Source of the DNA: Streptomyces sp. 71268
GTDB taxonomy: Bacteria; Actinomycetota; Actinomycetes; Streptomycetales; Streptomycetaceae
Assembly: GCF_029392895.1 (NCBI RefSeq)
Contig: NZ_CP114200.1
Location: forward strand, 4,247,001 to 4,311,000
Reading direction: 5' to 3'
DNA: 64,000 nucleotides
Below are positions 50,587-58,755 of the stretch, one piece after another. The number at the start of each line of letters is the position of its first letter. Within the stretch, counting starts at the first letter, position 1. The notes under the pieces were generated by a model, which worked only from the letters and a program-made list of their open reading frames with translations, did not search any database and was not told the origin of the DNA. Made by a program: the position numbers and the translations under genes.

Positions 50587-51168
50587 CCAGGCGGGTTTCC
50601 CGCTTCCCGCTGCCACGGCCCGGCCGTCCGCCTCTCCGGCGGGCGGCCGGGCCGTTCACGTGCGGCGACGGATCGGTGCGGGCCGGGTTCGCGCGCTGGG
50701 CGGGGCCAGTGTCGCGACCGGCGCGGTGGCGCGCGATCATGCCTGGAGCGGATGACCCCGCCGCACGGCTGTGCGCTCTTGGATGTTTTTGTTTGGATTG
50801 ATAAGCCAAGATTCACGAGTGAGCAGTCATGTGGGTGCGTATGCCACCCTGCTCCGCGGCGGGGCACAGTAGGCGCGGGGCCGTCGCTCGCGGTCCCGCC
50901 GTATGTGGGGTGGCCGTGGACGGCCACCGTGAGGCCGCGTACGGCGTGGTACGCGGCGTACGGCGCGGCGCGGTCCCCCGGCCGCGTCCGGCGTGGCCCG
51001 CCCGGCGCCGCGGCGACCAGCGGGAACCCGGGTGTGGCGGCCGTGCTACGCGCGGAGCCCCGCGACATCAGGACACATGGCAGTACGACAACGACGACGA
51101 CCCGCAAGGCCCCGCGCCAGCGGTGGGCCCGCGCCGCCAGCCCGCGGTCGCGACGTGGTGGAGGTGTA
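50587..51168. other. Region between VOC and DeoR genes
   Basis: 582 nt. Begins with the VOC terminator; then an AT-rich island (50778-50822) that stands out strongly and probably holds the DeoR-gene promoter; then ~340 nt of GC-rich leader with no protein-like frame. Confidence 0.6.
50615..50655. terminator. 18-bp hairpin (one G-T pair) after the VOC gene
   Basis: Arms 50615-50632 (starts ACGGCCCGGC) and 50638-50655 (ends CCGGGCCGT) with a 5-nt loop TCTCC. 28 nt after the stop. Confidence 0.85.
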
Positions 51169-51951
51169 GTGAACCGGTACGAACGACACAACATGCTGCT
51201 GGGACTGCTCGCTGAGCGGCGGCAGTTGGAGGTGGACAGCGTCGCGGCCGAGCTGGACGTGTCGGCGGCGACGATCCGCCGGGACCTCGACCATCTCGCC
51301 GAACAGCGGCTGCTCACCCGGACCAGAGGCGGCGCGGTGGCGCACACCGTCGCGTACGACCTGCCGCTGCGCTACAAGGCCATGCGGCACGGCGAGGAGA
51401 AGGAGCGGATCGGACGGGCCGCCGCCGGCCTGGTCAGCCGGGGGATGGTGGTGGGCCTCAACGGCGGCACGACCACCACCGAGGTGGCCCGCGCCATCGC
51501 CACCAGGACGGACGGGCCGGACAAGGCCGACGAGCCGGTGGTGACGATCGTGACCAACGCGCTGAACATCGCCAACGAGCTGGCCGTACGCCCGCACGTG
51601 AAGATCGTGGCCACCGGCGGGGTGGCGATGCCGCAGTCCTACGAGCTGATCGGGCCGCTGGCCGGGCACATCCTGCGCGAGATCAGCCTGGACATCGCGT
51701 TCATCGGCGTGGGCGCCCTGCACCCGGAACTTGGCGCCAGTGCGCACGACGAGGGTGAAGCGAGCATCAACGCGCTGCTTGCCGGCCAGGCCCGCAAGCT
51801 CGTGGTGGTGGCGGACAGTTCCAAGCTGGGCGAGCAGGCGTTCGCCCGGATCTGCGCGGTGGGCGCCATCGACGTGCTGGTCACGGACTCGAACGCGCCG
51901 GAGCAGGCCAAGCGGTTCGAGGAGCGCGGGGTGACCGTGATCCAGGCGTGA
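51169..51951 (+). CDS. DeoR/GlpR family regulator (AgaR-like)
   Basis: 260 residues. N-terminal HTH (RYERHNMLLGLLAERRQLEVDSVAAELDVSAATIRRDLDHLAEQRLLTRTRGGAV) and a C-terminal DeoR sugar-phosphate sensor domain with GLNGGTTTTEVA, TIVTNALNIANELA and VVVADSSKLG, the phosphosugar-binding signatures. Such proteins repress sugar uptake genes until a sugar phosphate binds. GGAGG is ~5 nt before the GTG. It precedes the sugar ABC operon and is its most likely regulator. Confidence 0.9.
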   Translation: MNRYERHNMLLGLLAERRQLEVDSVAAELDVSAATIRRDLDHLAEQRLLTRTRGGAVAHTVAYDLPLRYKAMRHGEEKERIGRAAAGLVSRGMVVGLNGGTTTTEVARAIATRTDGPDKADEPVVTIVTNALNIANELAVRPHVKIVATGGVAMPQSYELIGPLAGHILREISLDIAFIGVGALHPELGASAHDEGEASINALLAGQARKLVVVADSSKLGEQAFARICAVGAIDVLVTDSNAPEQAKRFEERGVTVIQA

Positions 51952-52056
51952 GGGCCGCCCGGGGAGGCGCCGCCTCCCCGGGTAGCGCTCGGACACGCGC
52001 AGGTCACGCACCGTGGAGTGTGATTCTGCGCGTTTACAGATCTTTATGAACACCTC

Positions 52057-52086
52057 TTGTCACCTTCGAGCAGTGGCGTGCAAGAT
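52057..52086 (+). promoter_or_regulatory. Possible promoter of the sugar ABC operon
   Basis: TTGTCA (52057-52062), 18-nt spacer, CAAGAT (52081-52086), in an AT-richer patch that starts at 52019. The -10 is weak; long leader (~160 nt) before the GTG at 52250. Confidence 0.35.
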
Positions 52087-52249
52087 GAAGCCGCCTCGTG
52101 GTGAACGTCGCCGCGTGCGGCTTCCGCCGCGCGCCCCGGCGTGCTCCCACCACGAGGACTCGGCAGTCACCTCACCTCGCACGGCGGTCTCCGCGCGTCC
52201 CGGGCGGGCTGCCCCGCATCCGCTCTCGCTCTCACTGCCGGAGGTGAAT

Positions 52250-53263
52250 GTGACGGCTTCCGTTTCCTCGTCTGCCCGTCCGGGCACGTCGCAGCACGAA
52301 GCCCCGCCCTCTGCGGCCCCCAGCCCGAAGGGAAAGCGAGCTCAGCGCAAGCTCGGTCGCGTTCCGCTGCGCCACCGACTGCGGCGCGACTGGGTGCTGT
52401 TGGCGCTGTGCCTGCCCGGCGTGGCGTACTTCGGGGCGTTCTTCTACCTGCCGCTGCTCGGCAACGTCATCGCCTTCCAGGACTACCAGCCCTTCCTGGG
52501 CTTCAAGCACAGCCCGTACGTGGGCCTGCGGAACTTCAGCGCGCTCGTCGAGCAGCCGGAGTTCTGGACGGCGGTGTACAACACGCTGGAGATCACCGCG
52601 CTCCAACTGCTGCTGTACTTCCCCGCGCCGATCGCGCTGGCCCTGCTGCTGAACTCGCTGGTCGGCGAGACGCTCCGGCGCTTCGTGCAGACCGTGGTCT
52701 ACCTGCCGCACTTCCTGTCCTGGGTCGTGGTGGTGGCGATGTTCAAGCAGGTGCTCGGCGGCACCGGCACCGTGAGCAGCTTCCTCAACGACCACGGGGT
52801 CGGCGTCGGCAACATCATGACCAACCCCGACACCTTCAAGCTGCTCGTCACCTCCCAGATGATCTGGAAGGACTGCGGCTGGGGCGCGATCATCTTCCTC
52901 GCCGCGATGGCCTCCATCGACACCGCGCAGTACGAGTCGGCGGCGATGGACGGCGCCGGGCCCTGGCGGCGGATGTGGCACGTGACGCTGCCGGGCATCC
53001 GGCCGGTGATCATCATGCTGCTGATCCTGCGCCTGGGCGACATCCTCAACGTCGGTTTCGAGCAGATGCTGCTCCAGCGCGAGGCGGTGGGCGCCGAGGC
53101 GTCCGAAGTCCTCGACACCTACGTCTACTTCCACGGCGTCGTGGACGGCGACTGGGGCATGAGCACGGCCGCCGGACTGATGAAGGGCGTGATCGGCCTG
53201 GTGCTGATCCTCGCCGCGAACAAGCTGGCCCACCGCTTCGGCGAGCAGGGAGTGTACAAGTGA
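52250..53263 (+). CDS. Sugar ABC transporter permease, LplB/YteP type
   Basis: 337 residues with six membrane helices and the EAA loop (YESAAMDGAGPWRRMWHVTLPGIRP) that docks the ATPase. The N-terminal 40 residues are Ser/Pro/Lys-rich. LplB-type permeases, paired with YtcP-type permeases and LipO-type binding proteins, import oligosaccharides (in Bacillus, rhamnogalacturonan fragments). GGAGG stands 5 nt before GTG52250. Its stop overlaps the next permease start by 4 nt (GTGA). Confidence 0.9.
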   Translation: MTASVSSSARPGTSQHEAPPSAAPSPKGKRAQRKLGRVPLRHRLRRDWVLLALCLPGVAYFGAFFYLPLLGNVIAFQDYQPFLGFKHSPYVGLRNFSALVEQPEFWTAVYNTLEITALQLLLYFPAPIALALLLNSLVGETLRRFVQTVVYLPHFLSWVVVVAMFKQVLGGTGTVSSFLNDHGVGVGNIMTNPDTFKLLVTSQMIWKDCGWGAIIFLAAMASIDTAQYESAAMDGAGPWRRMWHVTLPGIRPVIIMLLILRLGDILNVGFEQMLLQREAVGAEASEVLDTYVYFHGVVDGDWGMSTAAGLMKGVIGLVLILAANKLAHRFGEQGVYK

Positions 53264-54243
53264 CCACCTCGCTGCTGTCCCCGCGCAAGTCGCCCGCCCC
53301 AGGCCCTTCGGGCGGCCCCGGCGGCCCCGGCGGCCCCCGCTTCCGGCGCCGCCGGGCCCGCCCCGAGCGCCCGCCGTGGATGGAGCGGCCCAGTTGGTAC
53401 GGGCAGGGCGCCAAGGCGGTCGTCCTGGTCCTGATCGTGGTGGCCGTCGGCTACCCGTTCCTGCTCGCGCTCGGCACCAGCCTCGCCGGCCAGGAGGAGC
53501 TGGACGCCAACGGCGGCTACGTGCTGATCCCGGAGCACCCGACGTTCGAGGCGTACAACGTGCTGCTCCAGGGTGGCGTGGTGACCCGGGCGGCGATGGT
53601 CAGCGTCGTGGTCACGGGCGTCGGCACGGTGCTGAGCGTCCTGTGCACGATCGCTCTCGCCTACGGCCTGTCCCGCCCCGGCATGGTGGGCGGCAAGCCG
53701 ATCCTGCTGCTGGTGCTCGGCACGTTCCTGTTCACGCCCGGCATCATCCCCACCTATCTGGTGGTGCAGGAGTTCGGCATGCTGGACAGCTACGCCTCGC
53801 TGGTGTTGCCGGTCCTGTTGAACGTCTTCAACGTCATCGTGGTGCGGGCGTTCTTCCAGGGAATTCCGACCGAGTTGTACGAGGCGGCGCGACTCGACGG
53901 CGCCGGCGAGCTGACCATCCTGTGCCGCATCGTGCTGCCGCTGTCCAAGGCGGTCATCGCGGTCGTCGGCCTGTTCTACGGGGTCAGCTACTGGAACAGC
54001 TTCTTCAACGCGCTGCTGTTCCTGAACGACTCCGGGAAGTACCCGCTCCAGGTCGTCCTGCGCTCCTATGTCGTACAGGGCGAGAGCATCAACGCCAAGG
54101 CGATGGGCGTCAGTCAGCTCCCGCCGTCCATCTCGCTCCAGATGGCCGTGCTCATCCTCGCGCTCATTCCGATTCTTTGCGTGTACCCCTTCCTCCAGAA
54201 GTACTTCGCCAAGGGCGTGCTCACCGGCGCCATCAAGGGCTGA
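53260..54243 (+). CDS. Sugar ABC transporter permease, YtcP/AraQ type
   Basis: 327 residues, six membrane helices, EAA loop ELYEAARLDGAGELTILCRIVLPLSKAV. A Pro/Gly/Arg-rich N-terminal 45 residues precede helix 1. Translationally coupled to the LplB-type gene by a GTGA overlap. Ends KYFAKGVLTGAIKG, the standard family C-terminus. No ATPase gene is in the operon, so a shared ATPase (MsiK in Streptomyces) is expected to energize it. Confidence 0.92.
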   Translation: MTTSLLSPRKSPAPGPSGGPGGPGGPRFRRRRARPERPPWMERPSWYGQGAKAVVLVLIVVAVGYPFLLALGTSLAGQEELDANGGYVLIPEHPTFEAYNVLLQGGVVTRAAMVSVVVTGVGTVLSVLCTIALAYGLSRPGMVGGKPILLLVLGTFLFTPGIIPTYLVVQEFGMLDSYASLVLPVLLNVFNVIVVRAFFQGIPTELYEAARLDGAGELTILCRIVLPLSKAVIAVVGLFYGVSYWNSFFNALLFLNDSGKYPLQVVLRSYVVQGESINAKAMGVSQLPPSISLQMAVLILALIPILCVYPFLQKYFAKGVLTGAIKG

Positions 54244-54305
54244 AAGCCCGTCGTCGCACTCACCCGCACCCTTTTGCCCGGCGCACCACCCGTCAGGAGA
54301 ACCCC

Positions 54306-56069
54306 ATGCCCCCTCAGCATTCCGACAGGCAGCAGGAGAACAGCGCGCGGGCGACAGGTCAGCGCGCGCCGCTGGCGGATTCCGCGTCCGTGTTCGGCGC
54401 CCTGAACCGGCTCGACCGGCGCCGTTTCCTCGGCGTCGCCGGCGCCGCCGGACTCGCCGTGACCGGGCTCGGCACGCTCTCCGCCTGCACCACCGGAACG
54501 AGCGCCACCGGCAAGGGCGCCGAGGGATTCCGCAAGGTCAAGCTGCCGACGTACGTGCCCGCCAACGTCGCGCCCGCCGACCTCGCCGGCAACGCGCAGG
54601 GGCTGGACGCCGCCTACCTGCGCTACCCGAAGAAGCTGGTGCGCTCGGTGCCGAAGCCGCCGGGGGACGGGGATTCGATCAGCGCGCTGACCGAGACGTT
54701 CACGACGCCGGCGCCCGCGATGGACCGCAACGGGTACTGGAAGGAGCTGAACAAGCGGCTCGGCTCCGAGCTCAAGATGAACATCGTCGTGGACAGCGGC
54801 GCCGACGCCTACCTCACGAAGTTCAACGCCATCATCGCCAGCGGCGACATTCCCGACCTGGTGTGGTTCCCGCCCAACCAGGGCCTGCGCAAGGTCCCGC
54901 AACTCCTGCAGGCCAAGTTCCACGACCTGACCTCGCATCTGTCCGGCGACGCCGTCAAGAAGTACCCCAACCTGGCCAACCTCCCGGACTACGCGTGGAA
55001 GACCGCCGTCATCAACGGGAAGATCGCCGGAGTTCCCGTCGCGTACGGGCGCATGGGACAGATCTACGTCGTCAACGAGGACTTCTGGAAGCCCGTCGGC
55101 GGATACGCCTTCGACAGCGCGCAGGACTTCCTGGACAAGGGCAAGGAACTCCTCGACACGCGGCGCAAGAAGTACGTCCTGGAACCGGCGTACGTGAACG
55201 CGCACAACATGTTCGCGCAGTGGTTCGGCGCGCCCTCCTCCTGGCGGCTCGACGGCGGAAAGCTCACCGCCAGGTACGAGACCGACGAGTACTTCGAGGC
55301 CCTGGAATTCGCGGTCAAGGTGTTCAAGGCCGGCCTCTTCTGGCCGGACCCGAACCTGACCACCACGCGCGAGAAGATGGCGCAGGGCACCCTCGGCGCC
55401 TACGTGCAGTCCTTCCCGTCGTTCCTGGTGGACGTGAAGACGTACGAGTTCCCCTTCGGCGTCATCGTGCCGTTCGCCGCCAAGCCCGGGGTGAGCGCGC
55501 ACTTCGACTTCGGCGCCGGCTCGGTCGGCTTCACCGCGATCAGCAAGGGCGCCGACAGCAAGCGCATCCCCACCCTGCTCGGCGTGCTCGACTTCCTCGC
55601 CGCGCCGTTCGGCACCGAGGAGCGGCTGTTCCTGGAGAACGGAGCCGAGGGCACCCACCACAAGCGCACCGGCGACGGCGACGTCGTCCTGACCGAGAAG
55701 GGCAACGCGGAGGCGCTCACCACCGCCATGCCGCTGGCCTTCCTGGCCAACGCCCCCGAGTACCTCTACCTGCCCGGCAAGGCCGACCTGACCCGCCGCA
55801 TCCACGGCTGGCAGCAGGAACTCCTGAAGATCGGCCAGGCCAGCCCGGTGATCGGCCACTACTCCGACACCAACGCCGACAAGGGCGCGTCCCTGACCAA
55901 GGCGCTCAACGACGGCGTGCTCGACATCATCGCCGGCCGCAAGTCGCTCTCCGACTTCGACGGGCTGCTCAAGAGCTGGCGCTCCGGCGGCGGCGACCGC
56001 ATCCGCAGGGAGTACGAGGAGTCGCTGGCCAGCGAGAAGAAGGGCAAGCAGGGCAAGCAGGCCAAGTAG
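54306..56069 (+). CDS. Tat-exported lipoprotein, extracellular solute-binding protein (LipO type)
   Basis: 587 residues, larger than most sugar-binding proteins but normal for LipO/YtcQ types. The twin-arginine motif RRRFLG (38-43), hydrophobic stretch and lipobox LSAC give a lipid-anchored protein at Cys61. The two-lobe binding fold (KFNAIIASGDIPDLVWFPPN, GVPVAYGRMGQIYVVNEDFW...) follows, ending in a Lys-rich tail KKGKQGKQAK. AGGAGA lies ~6 nt upstream. It delivers the sugar to the two permeases before it. Confidence 0.92.
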   Translation: MPPQHSDRQQENSARATGQRAPLADSASVFGALNRLDRRRFLGVAGAAGLAVTGLGTLSACTTGTSATGKGAEGFRKVKLPTYVPANVAPADLAGNAQGLDAAYLRYPKKLVRSVPKPPGDGDSISALTETFTTPAPAMDRNGYWKELNKRLGSELKMNIVVDSGADAYLTKFNAIIASGDIPDLVWFPPNQGLRKVPQLLQAKFHDLTSHLSGDAVKKYPNLANLPDYAWKTAVINGKIAGVPVAYGRMGQIYVVNEDFWKPVGGYAFDSAQDFLDKGKELLDTRRKKYVLEPAYVNAHNMFAQWFGAPSSWRLDGGKLTARYETDEYFEALEFAVKVFKAGLFWPDPNLTTTREKMAQGTLGAYVQSFPSFLVDVKTYEFPFGVIVPFAAKPGVSAHFDFGAGSVGFTAISKGADSKRIPTLLGVLDFLAAPFGTEERLFLENGAEGTHHKRTGDGDVVLTEKGNAEALTTAMPLAFLANAPEYLYLPGKADLTRRIHGWQQELLKIGQASPVIGHYSDTNADKGASLTKALNDGVLDIIAGRKSLSDFDGLLKSWRSGGGDRIRREYEESLASEKKGKQGKQAK

Positions 56070-56159
56070 CCGCACCGGGAGACCGGCCATCCACGCCGGC
56101 GCGCCCTGCCGTCGCCCCCCCCCGGGGGCGGGGCGTGCCGGTCACCGAGGGAGAAGGAC

Positions 56160-57344
56160 ATGGAAGACCTGCGCATCGGAGTCATCGGCCTCGGGCTGCG
56201 CGCCAACCTGGCTGTCGCCGCGCACCGGCCGGGCCACGGCAGCGTCGTGGCCGCCGTCGCCGACACCGACGAGGCGGTGCGCGCCCGGGTGCCCGAGCGG
56301 TTCGAGGGCGCGCGGGCCGTCGCCGACCACCGCACGCTCCTGGACGACCCGGGCATCGACGCGGTCATCGTCGCCACGCCCGACGACACGCACGAGACCA
56401 TCGCCCGCGCGGCGCTGTCGGCCGGCAAGCCCGCCTACGTGGAGAAGCCGCTGGGCATCACCGTCGAGCAGTGCGACGCGATCCTGCGCGCCGGCTACGA
56501 GAGCGGCACCCGACTCTACGTTGGGCACAACATGCGGCACATGGGCGTGGTGCGGCTGATGCGCGACCTGATCGCCCGGGGCGACATCGGCGAGCCGAAG
56601 ACGGTGTGGGTGCGACACTTCGTCTCGTACGGCGGCGACTACTACTTCAAGGACTGGCACGCGGACCGGCGGCGCACCACGGGGCTGCTGCTCCAGAAGG
56701 CGGCGCACGACATCGACGTGGTGCACTGGCTGGCCGGCGGCTACACCGAGCGGGTCAACGCGCTGGGCGACCTCATGGTCTACGGCGACCTGCCGCGCCG
56801 CGAGCCGGACACGCCGCGCCCGGACGGCTGGCTGCGCGAGTTCGACTGGCCGCCGACCGCGCGCCGCGACCTGCACCACGTCGTGGACGTCGAGGACGTG
56901 TCGGTGATGAACATGCGGCTGGACAACGGCGTGATCGCCGCGTACCAGCAGTGCCACTTCAGCCCCGACTACTTCCGCAACTACACGGTCATCGGCACCG
57001 AGGGCCGCATCGAGAACTTCGGCGACGGCCCCGGCGACCTGGTCAAGCTGTGGAACACCGGCCCCTCCGGCTACCGGTCCGGCGGCGACGCGGAGTTCCG
57101 GGTGCCGGAGGCGAAGGGTTCACACGGCGGCGCGGACGAGCGGATCATCGCGGAGTTCTGCCGCTTCGTGCGCGAGGGCGGCGCCACCGACACCTCACCG
57201 GTGGCCGCCCGGATGAGCGTGGCCGCCGGCGAGATGGCCACCCGCTCGCTGCGCGACGGCGGCACCCCCTTCGACGTGCCGCCGCTCGCACCGGAACTGC
57301 TCGCCTACTACGCGGCCGGCCAACAACGCCCGGCCGGCGCCTGA
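56160..57344 (+). CDS. Gfo/Idh/MocA family oxidoreductase
   Basis: 394 residues. N-terminal Rossmann domain (IGVIGLGLRANLA; ATPDDTHETIARAALSAGKPAYVEKPLGI with the catalytic EKP lysine) and a C-terminal alpha/beta domain with DIDVVHWLAGG (conserved His). It uses NAD(P) to oxidize or epimerize a sugar or inositol derivative. GAGGGAGAAGGA precedes the ATG. It is the last gene of the importer operon; a C9 run and small hairpin (56113-56130) separate it from the binding-protein gene. It probably acts on the imported sugar. Confidence 0.92.
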   Translation: MEDLRIGVIGLGLRANLAVAAHRPGHGSVVAAVADTDEAVRARVPERFEGARAVADHRTLLDDPGIDAVIVATPDDTHETIARAALSAGKPAYVEKPLGITVEQCDAILRAGYESGTRLYVGHNMRHMGVVRLMRDLIARGDIGEPKTVWVRHFVSYGGDYYFKDWHADRRRTTGLLLQKAAHDIDVVHWLAGGYTERVNALGDLMVYGDLPRREPDTPRPDGWLREFDWPPTARRDLHHVVDVEDVSVMNMRLDNGVIAAYQQCHFSPDYFRNYTVIGTEGRIENFGDGPGDLVKLWNTGPSGYRSGGDAEFRVPEAKGSHGGADERIIAEFCRFVREGGATDTSPVAARMSVAAGEMATRSLRDGGTPFDVPPLAPELLAYYAAGQQRPAGA

Positions 57345-57349
57345 GCCGC

Positions 57350-57389
57350 GGGGCCGGGGCCGCACCGTTCGGGGGGCGGCCCCGGCCCC
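57350..57389. terminator. 13-bp hairpin ending the sugar operon
   Basis: GGGGCCGGGGCCG (57350-57362), 14-nt loop, CGGCCCCGGCCCC (57377-57389), 6 nt after the Gfo stop and between convergent operons. Confidence 0.8.
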
Positions 57390-57492
57390 GCCACCACCCC
57401 GGTGGCCGGGCCGGGCTGCCCCTGCGGCTCGGCCACCGGTTCACGTCGCGTGCGTGAACTGCCTCGCTACAAAGGGGAGTTGGGGGCGTTCG

Positions 57493-58755
57493 TCAGCCCT
57501 CCAGCAGGGGCTGTCCCACGTACTCGTCCGGCTTCGCCGCCGCCGGCACCGCGAACAGGCCGCTCGCCTCGTGCCGCAGGAAGCGCGAGAGACCGTCGCC
57601 CCGGTCCAGCTTGCGCTGGACGGGCACGAATCCGCGCATCGGATCCGCCTGCCAGGCGATGAACAACAGCCCGGCGTCCGGCTGGCCGTCGTCGCGGAAG
57701 CCGTCGTGGTACGAGTACGGGCGGCGCAGCATCGCCGCGCCCTGGTTGGACTCGGGCGCGGCCACCCGCACGTGCGCGTCACCCCGGATGGCGATCGAGC
57801 CGTCCTTGGTGAACTTCTCCAGGTCCACCGGCGTGGTCTCGGTGCCGCCGGAGAGCGGGGCGCCGTCGGACTTGCGGCGGCCGATGACGCGCTCCTGCTG
57901 CTCCAGGGAGAGGTGGTCCCAGGTGTCCAGGAGCATCCGGATGCGCCGCACCACCGCGTACGAGCCGCCGCCCATCCACGCGGGTGAGCTGGCGTCGCCG
58001 CCCTTGGGGACGAAGACGCGGGCGTCGAAGTCGTCCTCCTCGGGCTTGGGGTTGTTGGTGCCGTCGATCTGGCCCATCAGGTTGCGGGTGGTGCGCGGCT
58101 TGTCGGTGGCGCCCGGCGTGCGGTTGAACCCGGTCATCTGCCAGCGCACCCTGGCCGTGTCGCCGGCCACGCGTTGCAGGACGCGCAGCGCGTTGAAGGC
58201 CACAAGCCCGTCGTTGGCGCCGATCTGGAGCCACAGGTCGCCGTCGCTGCGGGCCTTGTCGAGCACGTCGGAGGAGAAGTCCGGCAGCGGGGCCAGCGCC
58301 TGCGGCAGTTGCCTGGTCAGCCCCACCTTGCCGAAGAAGGTGCGCCCGAAGCCCATGGTGACGGTGAGCGACGCGGGGCCCGCGTCCAGCGCGCTGCCGG
58401 TGTCCTCGCGGTCCGCGGGGCGGCCCTCGACCAGCGCCCGCGCGGCCTGGGTCCAGCGGCGTAGCAGCGCGGCGGCGGCCTTGCGGTCGGCGCGCGGGGC
58501 GAGGTCGAAGGCGACGAGGTGGCCGTGGACCTGGTGCGGGTCGAGGATGCCGGCCTGCGGCGTGCCGTGCGCGCGGGCCTGCCCGCCGAAGTCCACGGCC
58601 GAGGCGCCGATGGTGGTCAGCGCGGTGGTCCCGGCGTCGTCGCGGGTCGCGCGGTCCGCCGCCACGGCGCTCGCGCCGCCGGCGACGAGCCCGGCGGCGC
58701 CCGCCGCCCCCGCGGTGCCGAGGAGGCGGCGGCGGGAGATGGAGTCCAAAGTCAT
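57493..58755 (-). CDS. efeB: EfeB-like deferrochelatase / DyP-type heme peroxidase
   Basis: 420 residues. Tat signal SRRRLLGTAGAAGAAGL with cleavage near residue 32. The DyP core carries the GQIDG (GxxDG) motif in MGQIDGTNNP with the distal catalytic Asp, and a conserved C-terminal region FIAWQADPMRGFVPVQRKL. EfeB takes iron from heme or oxidizes Fe(II)/dyes outside the cell. Its ATG overlaps the CopC-CopD stop by 4 nt (ATGA), so here it is the last gene of a copper operon; no efeU or efeO is present. Confidence 0.92.
   Translation of the reverse strand: MTLDSISRRRLLGTAGAAGAAGLVAGGASAVAADRATRDDAGTTALTTIGASAVDFGGQARAHGTPQAGILDPHQVHGHLVAFDLAPRADRKAAAALLRRWTQAARALVEGRPADREDTGSALDAGPASLTVTMGFGRTFFGKVGLTRQLPQALAPLPDFSSDVLDKARSDGDLWLQIGANDGLVAFNALRVLQRVAGDTARVRWQMTGFNRTPGATDKPRTTRNLMGQIDGTNNPKPEEDDFDARVFVPKGGDASSPAWMGGGSYAVVRRIRMLLDTWDHLSLEQQERVIGRRKSDGAPLSGGTETTPVDLEKFTKDGSIAIRGDAHVRVAAPESNQGAAMLRRPYSYHDGFRDDGQPDAGLLFIAWQADPMRGFVPVQRKLDRGDGLSRFLRHEASGLFAVPAAAKPDEYVGQPLLEG

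Noticed and set aside
54068..57457. 1129-residue plus-strand frame
   Set aside because: Out-of-frame reading of the binding-protein and Gfo genes, both of which have intact motifs in their own frames.
57493..58755. Complete EfeUOB iron uptake system
   Set aside because: Only EfeB is present; neighbours are copper proteins.
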